Assembly: GCF_009861525.1 (NCBI RefSeq)
Contig: NZ_WVHL01000004.1
Location: forward strand, 1-64,000
Origin: Pseudomonas sp. LD120
GTDB lineage: Bacteria > Pseudomonadota > Gammaproteobacteria > Pseudomonadales > Pseudomonadaceae
Direction of reading: 5' to 3'
Length of the DNA stretch: 64,000 bases
Every line of letters begins with the position of its first letter. The first letter of the stretch is position 1. The notes beneath the pieces are model-generated. The model made no database searches. It worked only from the letters and a program-made list of their open reading frames with translations, and had not been told where the DNA came from. Below, in pieces: positions 17,718-25,555 of the stretch. A program made the translations under genes and the position numbers.

Positions 17718-20183
17718 ATGCCTTACCCGACCACAGCATCTATTTTGACCCTGGGCACCACCGCCCGCCGCCACGCCCTTGTCGCGCTGCTGGCCATGGC
17801 CCCGGTGTGCCCGGGTATTGCCCAGGCCACCGGCGACAGCCACCACCAGGCACGGGACTACCAGATTGCCGCCGGCAATCTGGACCAGGTCCTGAACCGC
17901 TTTGCCAGTGCCGCCGGGATTCTCCTGTCGGTGGATGCGAGTCTGACCGTCGGCAAGCACAGTGCCGGCCTGCAGGGACGCTACGAAGTGGCGCAGGGCC
18001 TGCAGACCCTGCTCGCCGGCAGTGGCCTGCAGGCGGTGCAAAGGGGGGGCAACTGGGGCCTGCAACCTCTGCCCCAGGACGGCGCCCTGCAACTGGCTCC
18101 GACCCGGATCGGCGCCACCCAAATTGATGAGAGTGCCTGGGGCGCGGTGCCGGGAATCGTCGCCAAGCGCAGCGCCACCGGGAGCAAGACCGACTCGGCG
18201 CTGGTGGAGATTCCGCAGACCATCAACGTGATCGGCGCTAGGGAAATCAAGGCCCGCGGCGCCCAGAGCGTGACCGAGGCGCTGCTCTACACCCCGGGCA
18301 TGACCGGGGGTGGCTTTTCCGACCGGGTGAAGATTTTCGACGAGCCGACCTCCCGGGGGTTTTCCCCGACGCCGATGTACCTCGATGGCCTGCATTTGCC
18401 CTACGGTGGTGGCAGCACTGGCGGTGCCCTGCAGATCGAGCCCTATGCCCTGGAGCGCATTGAAGTGCTCAAGGGCCCGGCTTCGGTGCTCTACGGGCAA
18501 AACCAGCCGGGCGGGATCGTCAACATGGTCAGCAAGCGGCCCACCGAAACCCCCTTGCATCAGTTGGTGCTGGAAGCCGGCAGCTATGACCACAAGAGCG
18601 TCGCCCTGGACCTGGGCGGCCCGCTGGATGAGCAGGGGCAGTTCCTCTATCGCCTGACCGGGCTGGCCAGCGACAGCCAGGACGCCGTCGATTACGTCCA
18701 GCGTCAGCGCCAGTTCATAGCCCCGAGCCTGACCTGGCGGCCCGATGACGACACCCAACTGACGTTGTTCGCCCAGTTCCAGAAAGACAACGACGTGCCC
18801 GAGGCCCAGGGCCTGCCCAGCGTGGGCACGGTGTTCGCCAACCGCAACGGCAGGATCGACCGCGACCTGTTCCTCGGCGAGCCCGGGGTCAATGCCTACG
18901 ACCGCGACCAGTTCGTCCTCGGCTACGAGTTGTCCCATCGCCTGAACGATGTCTGGACCCTGAAGCAGAACGCCCGCTACGCCGATGTCGATGACCGCTA
19001 CCGCGCGCCGCTGCACGGCTACAAGTTCGTCAGCAATCCCAAGACCGGGCTCAACGACCAGCGCTACATGACCCGCTACGGCGTCGACTGGAAGCAGCAC
19101 AACAAGGTCTATGGCGTGGATAACATCGCCCAGGCCCAGTTCGACACCGGGCCGTTCAGCCATACCCTGCTGGTGGGTCTGGACTACTACCACTTCAATT
19201 CCAGGTTCGACGGCAAGTACGACTTCAACCCGCCGATCCTCGACATGTTCACTCCCACTTACGGTCAGTCGCTGAATTTCGCCAACCCTTACCAGTGGGA
19301 CAACACCATCACTCAGACCGGCCTGTATGTGCAGGACCAGATCAAGTACGAGCAGTGGGTACTGGTGCTCGGCGGTCGCAACGACTGGGCGGAAACCGAT
19401 AACAAGACGCCGCTCAACGGTGACCACACCAACGCCAAGAGCCAGTCCTTCACCGGGCGCGGCGGGCTGGTGTACCTGTTCGACAATGGCCTGGCACCCT
19501 TTGTCAGCTATTCGGAATCCTTCCTGCCCTTGAGTGGCATCAGTGCCCAGGGCAGCGCTTTCGAACCGTCCACGGGCAAGCAGTACGAAGTGGGGGTGAA
19601 GTTCCAGCCACCGGGCCAGGAGAGCTTTGTCCAGGTATCGGCTTACCAGTTGGACCAGGAGAATATCCTGACCCCCGACCTGACCAGCCCCGGGCGCAGC
19701 GTCCAGAGCGGCGCGGTGCGCTCCCGTGGCATCGAGCTGGAAGCCAAGGCCAGCCTCAGCGAATCGCTGGACCTGATTGCCTCGGCGTCACGCAACGACG
19801 TCAAGTACACCAAGGACAACGATGGGCGCGAAGGGCGTCATCCGGCCGGCATGCCGCCGTTGACCGCGTCGCTGTGGCTCAACTACACCCTGCTTGGCGA
19901 CACGCCGCTGGCGGGCCTGGGCGCGGGCGTCGGCACCCGCTACGTCAAGGGCAGCTATGGCACCGATTACGACGGCGCCTTCCAGATCCCGTCCTACACC
20001 GTGTACGACGCCAGCCTGAGCTACGACCTGGAAAAATCGCCGTTGCAATGGAGGGGCGTGAAGCTGGCGCTGAACGTGAAGAACCTCACCGACAAGACCT
20101 ACGTCGCCAAGTGCACCAGCATCTGGGATTGCTACTACGGCGAAGGCCGGACCCTGGTGTCGAGTTTGACCTATGACTGGTAA
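17718..20183 (+). CDS. TonB-dependent siderophore receptor with STN signalling domain
   Basis: This outer-membrane ferric-siderophore transporter also senses its ligand. After the signal peptide come an STN domain (about 45-120, YQIAAGNLDQVLNRFASAAG), a plug (about 160-275, starting near IPQTINVIGAREI), and a 22-strand barrel ending in a terminal aromatic residue (LTYDW). I chose the ATG at 17718, with GGAG eight bases upstream; in-frame ATGs also exist at 17661 and 17703. With the sigma and FecR genes it forms a cell-surface signalling system. The siderophore is not identifiable from sequence. Confidence 0.9.
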   Translation: MPYPTTASILTLGTTARRHALVALLAMAPVCPGIAQATGDSHHQARDYQIAAGNLDQVLNRFASAAGILLSVDASLTVGKHSAGLQGRYEVAQGLQTLLAGSGLQAVQRGGNWGLQPLPQDGALQLAPTRIGATQIDESAWGAVPGIVAKRSATGSKTDSALVEIPQTINVIGAREIKARGAQSVTEALLYTPGMTGGGFSDRVKIFDEPTSRGFSPTPMYLDGLHLPYGGGSTGGALQIEPYALERIEVLKGPASVLYGQNQPGGIVNMVSKRPTETPLHQLVLEAGSYDHKSVALDLGGPLDEQGQFLYRLTGLASDSQDAVDYVQRQRQFIAPSLTWRPDDDTQLTLFAQFQKDNDVPEAQGLPSVGTVFANRNGRIDRDLFLGEPGVNAYDRDQFVLGYELSHRLNDVWTLKQNARYADVDDRYRAPLHGYKFVSNPKTGLNDQRYMTRYGVDWKQHNKVYGVDNIAQAQFDTGPFSHTLLVGLDYYHFNSRFDGKYDFNPPILDMFTPTYGQSLNFANPYQWDNTITQTGLYVQDQIKYEQWVLVLGGRNDWAETDNKTPLNGDHTNAKSQSFTGRGGLVYLFDNGLAPFVSYSESFLPLSGISAQGSAFEPSTGKQYEVGVKFQPPGQESFVQVSAYQLDQENILTPDLTSPGRSVQSGAVRSRGIELEAKASLSESLDLIASASRNDVKYTKDNDGREGRHPAGMPPLTASLWLNYTLLGDTPLAGLGAGVGTRYVKGSYGTDYDGAFQIPSYTVYDASLSYDLEKSPLQWRGVKLALNVKNLTDKTYVAKCTSIWDCYYGEGRTLVSSLTYDW

Positions 20184-20227
20184 GGGTCCATCAGGCTGAT
20201 GCGCTGGAGCGTTGTGCGCTTTTGGTT

Positions 20228-20272
20228 TTTGCCGGCGCAGGCTTGCCAGCAAAGGTGTTCGCCAGATCGCCT
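20228..20272. repeat. Solitary REP-like sequence
   Basis: The segment 'gccggcgcaggcttgccagc' resembles one arm of the REPINs at 10497 and 11587. It lies between the convergent receptor and DUF3142 genes. No matching second arm is clear. Confidence 0.4.
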
Positions 20273-20277
20273 TGCTC

Positions 20278-21000
20278 TCAAGGATTCTGCAAAAACACCA
20301 CATAGCCCCTGAACCAGGGACTGTCGCGCAGGGCCTGGGGTTCCTGCCAGTCACCGCCCTGGATCAGGCCGACCTTGTAGGGCAGGCCCATGCGGTCCAG
20401 GCGCGGCAGGTAGCTGGCGTAGTTGGGGATGCTGCGGCGGCCCTGGTAGGTCTGCACCACCACTTCGTCCACCACGCCCTTGAGCTGGCTGATGGCTTGC
20501 GGGTCGGCGTTGCTGCCCCAGTCCATCAGGCCGGTGATGCTCAGGCGGTAGTGCGCCGGCAGGCGCTGGCGCAGGTCGCGCAGGAAGCTCGCATAGCGTT
20601 CGAGGTCGCGGGTGCTGCTGTCGAAGTCGATCTGGATGCCCATAACCGGCGTGCCCGTGGCTTGCCAGCGCTGCACTTGGCCGAGCAATTGGCGATACAC
20701 CGGCTCCGGCCAGGCCAGGGTATGGACGCGATAGACCACCCAGACCTGCTCTTGGGGCAGGCGCGACACCGGCAGGCCCTGGGCGATGAGCTCGACACCG
20801 CTGGCCGGATGGCGCCGCGAACGGCTGATCTGGCCTTGGAGGATGTACAGGGTCTTGGCTTGGGCCAGCACGGGCTGGGTCTTGACCCCGCTCCACAGCC
20901 AGAAGGCGTCGTGGTCGGCGGCCTGCACTGGCGCCGCGCCGGCCGCCGGGGTGGCCCACCACAGCCAGAGCGGCAGCAGGCAGTAGCCCAGGGGCTTCAT
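20278..21000 (-). CDS. DUF3142 family exported protein
   Basis: This 240-residue protein has a signal peptide at residues 1-21 (MKPLGYCLLPLWLWWATPAAG). The body matches my recollection of DUF3142, with a barrel-like pattern of strands: 'VWVVYRVHT', 'VMGIQIDFDSS' and 'LSITGLMDWG'. The acidic 'QIDFDS' strand end resembles glycosidase-type active sites, but no activity is established from sequence. The start is the ATG at 21000, two bases after the stop of the upstream gene, so the pair is an operon. Confidence 0.75.
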   Translation of the reverse strand: MKPLGYCLLPLWLWWATPAAGAAPVQAADHDAFWLWSGVKTQPVLAQAKTLYILQGQISRSRRHPASGVELIAQGLPVSRLPQEQVWVVYRVHTLAWPEPVYRQLLGQVQRWQATGTPVMGIQIDFDSSTRDLERYASFLRDLRQRLPAHYRLSITGLMDWGSNADPQAISQLKGVVDEVVVQTYQGRRSIPNYASYLPRLDRMGLPYKVGLIQGGDWQEPQALRDSPWFRGYVVFLQNP

Positions 21001-21002
21001 TC

Positions 21003-23195
21003 TCACCAGTAGTAACGCAGCGACTGGCCCCATTGGGTGTCCCCCAACTTGCCCTTGAGCTGGCGGAACCAGGCCTTGCGCATGGCCGGTTCGACGCCGG
21101 CACCGCCACAACGGTTGTTGCCGGAGGAGGCGTAGCAGTAGATGGCCCGGTACAGGGCGTAGGCGCGTTCGTCACGGCTGGCCTTGGGGTTGTTGATCAC
21201 CACTTGATAGCCGTCGAGTCGCGAGAACGGCTTGCCGGGGAAGGTGTCCTGGGTGCCACCCAGGGATTGGGCGTTGGGTGGCGTGTCCAGGGGCATCTGA
21301 TCGAAGTTGTTCAGGCGCATGAACTCGCCGAGGCAGAGCAGCCCGGCCGGCGCTTTCGGGTCACGCTCAAGGAGCGCGGCAGTCTCCACCAGGCTCGGGC
21401 AACGGTAGTCCGGCTGTTCCCCTTCAGGCTGGGCGCTATTCCAGTGGAAATTCTGCAACGGCGAGGTATCGAGGTAGATGTAGCCCAGGCTGGCGCCAAG
21501 GCTATCGTCGGGCAGGCTGGGCGGCAGTTGCTCGTAGTCTTGGCCGAAGGCCGCGTACTGGCCGCGAGTCAGGTCCTTGTACAGCAGGATAAAGCGTGCG
21601 GCGTTGCGCTCCGCTGGCGAGTCGGCCTGTTGGGCCTGCTGGCGCAGCAGTTTGGGCGAGGCCACCTGGCGCAGGAGAATGGCGCGCACCTGGGCGGTCT
21701 TGATCGGTGAGTCGGCGGCGAACACCTTGGCCAGTTGCCCGCTGCGCTCGTAGGTGTAGGCCAGGGCCAGTTCCAGCTGTTCGCGTTGCAGCGGTTGCTG
21801 GGCCAGGGGCAGCAGTTGCAGCCACAGCGCCTCGGCGCCTTTCCAGTCCTGTTGGGCCTGCAGGGCGAGGCCGCGCAGGGTCTGCTGGCTGAAGCTCAGG
21901 TAGTCCAGTTGCGTCGGCAGTTGGCTGGGCAATTGTTTGAGCGCCGCCGCCGGTTGCTGTTCGACATACAGGCTGAAAGCGGCCTGGAGGTAGTCGAACA
22001 GCGCCGGCTGGCTGGCGAACAGGGCCTTCTGCCGTTGCAGGGCGTCCCGGGTCAGAGGCGCCGATGGCGCGCCGCGCATGCGCATCAGGTCCTTGACCGC
22101 CAGCAGCAGAGGGGCCTTGAAGTGGTCTTCGGGCAGGCTCAGCAGTTTGTAGTCGACTTCTTCCACCAAGTCGTCCAGAGGCATGTTGCGCGGGGTGCCG
22201 GGAGCCTGGGTCAGTTGCTCGGCGTAGTCATCGGCCAGAGCCTGGGTGTCGCCCTTCAGCCAGTGCACACGGCGGATCAGGCCTTTGGCGGATACGGCGT
22301 AACGGCCCTGTGGATAAGTCTTCAGGTAGGCCTCGAAACCGGCGCCGGCCTGTTGCAGGACGGCTTTGTCCACATGCTCCAGATTGACCATGCTCCATTC
22401 ATCGAAGGCGTTCTGCTGGGCCAGGTTGAGCAGGGTGCGCGGGCTCATGTAGGCCGCGACTTCGGCCAGCCAGGGCTGGGGATTGTCCTTGAGCGCGGCA
22501 AAACCGTTGCCGGCTTCGCTGAAGCGGCCGCTGTAGAAGTCGGCGGCGGCCTGCAGGTAGCGGGCGAACGCCTTGGCCGCCGCCGAGTTCAGATTGCCCG
22601 GCAGCAGCTTGCTCATTTCGCTGGCGTTCCAGTCGCAGCTGGCCAGCAGTTGCACCCGGGCCTCGGCCAGGGCCTGGCGTTCTTCCGGGCTCAGCTGCGC
22701 CTGGTTGAGCTGCTCGACAAACGCCAGGGCACTGGCGTCCGAGTTGCTGCGGCAGCGGCTGCCTTCTCCGGAGAGAAAGCCGTCGCCGGCGCTTTTCTGG
22801 TTGGTGCGACGCAGGCCCACGGCCTGCAGCAGGCTGTCGAGCTGCTCGGTGGCGGGCGAGGGGCCGGGCTTGGGTGGGTTGCCCGTGTCGGGGTCGAGCT
22901 CGGGCTGCGCCGGGTGCAGGCGATAGTGCATGAAGGGCACGGGACCGTAGCCCATGCCTAGTTCATTCTGAATCAGGGGCCGGGGCGTCAGGGGCAGGCT
23001 GCCCTGGTCGGCCAGCAGCAGCCGCAGGTTGACTCGGCTGTCGTTGCCCGGGCTGAGAAAGGGCAGGTTGCTGCAACTGTCCAACTGGTTGGCGTAGAGC
23101 TTCCAGGTCGGTGAGCAGATGTCGTCCGAGCTGGCGTGAGCCTGTCCGGTGCATAGAGCAGCCAAGATCGATGATAAGAGCAGAGCAATGCGCAT
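21003..23195 (-). CDS. Large exported helical protein of unknown function, partner of DUF3142 protein
   Basis: This 730-residue protein has a signal peptide (residues 1-21, ending AHA-S) and then mostly helical sequence. Stretches such as 'YLKTYPQGRYAVSAKGLIRR' resemble TPR-type repeats of periplasmic proteins. Cys residues near the N-terminus (DICSPTWKLY, DSCSNL) and near the C-terminus suggest disulphides. I do not recognise a named family. It is the first gene of a two-gene leftward operon with the DUF3142 gene, which suggests a joint role in the envelope or on a polysaccharide. Confidence 0.75.
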   Translation of the reverse strand: MRIALLLSSILAALCTGQAHASSDDICSPTWKLYANQLDSCSNLPFLSPGNDSRVNLRLLLADQGSLPLTPRPLIQNELGMGYGPVPFMHYRLHPAQPELDPDTGNPPKPGPSPATEQLDSLLQAVGLRRTNQKSAGDGFLSGEGSRCRSNSDASALAFVEQLNQAQLSPEERQALAEARVQLLASCDWNASEMSKLLPGNLNSAAAKAFARYLQAAADFYSGRFSEAGNGFAALKDNPQPWLAEVAAYMSPRTLLNLAQQNAFDEWSMVNLEHVDKAVLQQAGAGFEAYLKTYPQGRYAVSAKGLIRRVHWLKGDTQALADDYAEQLTQAPGTPRNMPLDDLVEEVDYKLLSLPEDHFKAPLLLAVKDLMRMRGAPSAPLTRDALQRQKALFASQPALFDYLQAAFSLYVEQQPAAALKQLPSQLPTQLDYLSFSQQTLRGLALQAQQDWKGAEALWLQLLPLAQQPLQREQLELALAYTYERSGQLAKVFAADSPIKTAQVRAILLRQVASPKLLRQQAQQADSPAERNAARFILLYKDLTRGQYAAFGQDYEQLPPSLPDDSLGASLGYIYLDTSPLQNFHWNSAQPEGEQPDYRCPSLVETAALLERDPKAPAGLLCLGEFMRLNNFDQMPLDTPPNAQSLGGTQDTFPGKPFSRLDGYQVVINNPKASRDERAYALYRAIYCYASSGNNRCGGAGVEPAMRKAWFRQLKGKLGDTQWGQSLRYYW

Positions 23196-23447
23196 GAATT
23201 GTCCTTAATTCAGAAGGCCGTCAGGGCCGATTCCGGAACTGCGGAAAATCATACAGAAGGCGTAGCGTCTCACCTATGACACAGCGGCACGATTGCGAGG
23301 TTTCGCCGAGTGGGGTACGGACTTGAAGGGCCTTGGGGGATCAGTGGCGAGCTGGCGCGCTTTGCGCACCGAAAAAGATACGGGCCATCTGCTTGACGCC
23401 CTCTGAAGCTGTCGTAGACTCCGCCCATCCGACAGGGAGTAGCGGCT

Positions 23448-24236
23448 ATGCAGCGTTTTTGTAGTGCGGTTTTTGGCTTGGCATTGATCGGTATGGCGTG
23501 TCTGGCGCAAGCACAGACACCCGCAGCACAGGATGACCCGCTACTCGACACTCCGGTGGCCACCAACGCCGCTTCGGCGACTCAGGCGCGTGGTGTGCTG
23601 CGTGCCCGGGACCAGGCGATGCTGGCCAGCGAACTGTCTGGAAGAATCGTCGACCTGCCATTCAGCGAAGGCCAATCCTTCAACAAAGGGGATGTTCTGG
23701 CGCGTTTTGACTGTTCGGCCTATCAGGCCCAGTTGAATGCCGCCAGGGCGGCCAGCCGTGGCGCCGCTGAAGAGCTGGCCCACAACAAGCAACTGGCGGC
23801 CTTGAACTCCGTGGGGCGTTTCGAAGTGGCCCGGGCCGAGGCCAAGCTCAGCGAAACCCAGGCGCAAGCACAGGTCTATCAGGTGCAGATCAAGCGTTGC
23901 AGTGTGATCGCGCCTTATGACGGCCAGGTGGTGCAGCGCAAAGTGCAGCGCTACGAAAGTGTTTCCGCTGGCTCGCCATTGCTGGAGATCGTCGACAACC
24001 GCACCCTGGAAATCCATTTGCTGGTGCCATCGCGCTGGATGGGCAAGCTCCAGGCCGGCCAGACCTTCAGCTTTACTCCTGATGAGACCGGCCAGCCGCT
24101 GCAGGCCACGGTCAAGCGCCTGGGGGCGCGCATCGATGAGGGCAGTCAGACCTTGCTGCTGGTAGCGAGCCTGCCCAAGGCTGACGGCTTGCTGGCGGGC
24201 ATGAGTGGCACGGCGCGTTTCGAGGCATTTCAGTGA
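23448..24236 (+). CDS. HlyD/RND-type periplasmic adaptor, first gene of the M50 export operon
   Basis: This 262-residue secreted adaptor has a signal peptide (residues 1-22, ending AQA-Q) rather than a membrane anchor. It has a lipoyl-like domain split by a short helical hairpin (ASELSGRIVDLPFSEGQSF, then CSVIAPYDGQVVQRKVQ) and a C-terminal beta-barrel. It is shorter than classic HlyD adaptors. The stop overlaps the GTG start of the next gene, so the operon is translationally coupled. Association with the M50 protein suggests it is a periplasmic piece of the same machine. Confidence 0.82.
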   Translation: MQRFCSAVFGLALIGMACLAQAQTPAAQDDPLLDTPVATNAASATQARGVLRARDQAMLASELSGRIVDLPFSEGQSFNKGDVLARFDCSAYQAQLNAARAASRGAAEELAHNKQLAALNSVGRFEVARAEAKLSETQAQAQVYQVQIKRCSVIAPYDGQVVQRKVQRYESVSAGSPLLEIVDNRTLEIHLLVPSRWMGKLQAGQTFSFTPDETGQPLQATVKRLGARIDEGSQTLLLVASLPKADGLLAGMSGTARFEAFQ

Positions 24237-25555
24237 ACGCACCCGCTGCTGGCGCGGTGGAGCGAGTCTTTGCCCAATTCCTCGATCTTGAACGCCTGAC
24301 ACGCGCGGCCCGCACCACCGAGCAACTGGCCTATAGCCTGGTCAATGATGGCCAGGCGTTGTTTGGCTTTCGCCACGCCGCGCTGTTGATCGCCGGCAAG
24401 GTTCAGGCGGTGACTGGCGTGAGCTCGGTGGAGCCCAACGCGCCGTTTGTGGCCTTTGTCGAACAGGCCGTGGCGCAGCTTTTTAAATGGGCGCGAGCCA
24501 AGCCGGCAACGGTGGTGCCCATGGACGCGTTCAGCGACTCGGTCCGCGAGGACTGGAACAGCCTGTCCACGGCCCAGGTGTTCTGGCTGCCGTTGCTGGA
24601 TCACCAAGGTGAAGTCTTTGGTGGGCTGTGGCTGGCTCGGGACACTCCCTGGAGCCCCTCCGAACAAGTGCTGCTGGCGCAATTGGGTGACACCTACAGC
24701 CATGCCTGGCTGGCCTTGCAGCCGCGCCGCCCGTGGCGTTTGCGGTTCACCGGCAAGCGTCAGCTATTGTTGGTGGCGCTGGTGCTCCTGGGGTTGTTGA
24801 TCCCGGTACGGCAATCGGTGCTGGCGCCGGCAGAGGTGGTGCCGCTGGCCGGCCGGGTGGTGGCCGCGCCGCTGGACGGGGTCGTTGCCGAGTTTCTGGT
24901 CAGGCCCAATCAGGCGGTGAAAGCCGGCGACCTGCTGGTGCGCTTTGAGAGCACTACCCTCAAGGCCCAGGCCGATGTTGCGCAGCGTGCGCTAGGGGTG
25001 GCTGAAGCCGAGCTCAAGGCCAATGCCCAGCGGGCCTTTACCGACGCCGAAGCCGGTTCCAACGTTGACTTGCTGGCGGCTCGGGTTGAGCAGAAACGCG
25101 CCGAACGCGACTATGCGGCCGAATTGCTCAAGCGCAGCGAAGTGCGCGCCGAACGTGACGGCATTGCGGTTTTCGCCGATGCCGAGCGCTGGACCGGCAA
25201 GCCGGTGCAGACCGGCGAGCGGTTGATGGAAATCGCCGACCCGACCCAGGCCGAACTGCGTATCGAATTGGCGGTGGGCGATGCCATTGCCCTGGAACCC
25301 AACGCTGAAGTGGCCTTGTTCCTCGATAGCGATCCGTTGCACCGTCATGCAGCCAGGCTGGAGCGGGTGGCTTATGAAGCGCAGACCACGGCTGCCGGGC
25401 AATTGGCTTATCGGCTGGACGCCGCCTTCAGCGACTCGCCGCCACCACGGATCGGCCTGCGGGGCACCGCGAAACTCTTCGGTCAGCGTGCGCCGCTGGC
25501 CCTGTACCTGTTACGGCGTCCGCTGGCCGGTTTGCGTCAGAGTGTGGGCCTGTAA
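24233..25555 (+). CDS. GAF-domain/transmembrane/HlyD adaptor fusion
   Basis: This 440-residue protein has an unusual order of parts. Residues 1-165 look like a cytosolic GAF-type sensor domain (Trp-rich 'VFWLPLLDHQGEVFGGLWLA'). One transmembrane helix follows at about 180-196 (LLLVALVLLGLLIPV). The C-terminus is a periplasmic HlyD domain with lipoyl half (GRVVAAPLDGVVAEFLVRPN), coiled coil and barrel. It begins at a GTG overlapping the upstream stop and ends in a TAATG overlap with the M50 gene. A sensor tied to an adaptor suggests export gated by a cytosolic signal; that is inference. Confidence 0.8.
   Translation: MNAPAAGAVERVFAQFLDLERLTRAARTTEQLAYSLVNDGQALFGFRHAALLIAGKVQAVTGVSSVEPNAPFVAFVEQAVAQLFKWARAKPATVVPMDAFSDSVREDWNSLSTAQVFWLPLLDHQGEVFGGLWLARDTPWSPSEQVLLAQLGDTYSHAWLALQPRRPWRLRFTGKRQLLLVALVLLGLLIPVRQSVLAPAEVVPLAGRVVAAPLDGVVAEFLVRPNQAVKAGDLLVRFESTTLKAQADVAQRALGVAEAELKANAQRAFTDAEAGSNVDLLAARVEQKRAERDYAAELLKRSEVRAERDGIAVFADAERWTGKPVQTGERLMEIADPTQAELRIELAVGDAIALEPNAEVALFLDSDPLHRHAARLERVAYEAQTTAAGQLAYRLDAAFSDSPPPRIGLRGTAKLFGQRAPLALYLLRRPLAGLRQSVGL

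Noticed and set aside
17712..19427. A 571-residue antisense frame over the TonB receptor
   Set aside because: It has no motifs and arises from codon bias of the receptor gene.
21735..22961. A 408-residue plus-strand frame inside the 730-residue gene
   Set aside because: Its product is Gln/Gly/Val repetitive sequence with no domain, while the minus-strand gene has a signal peptide and operon context.
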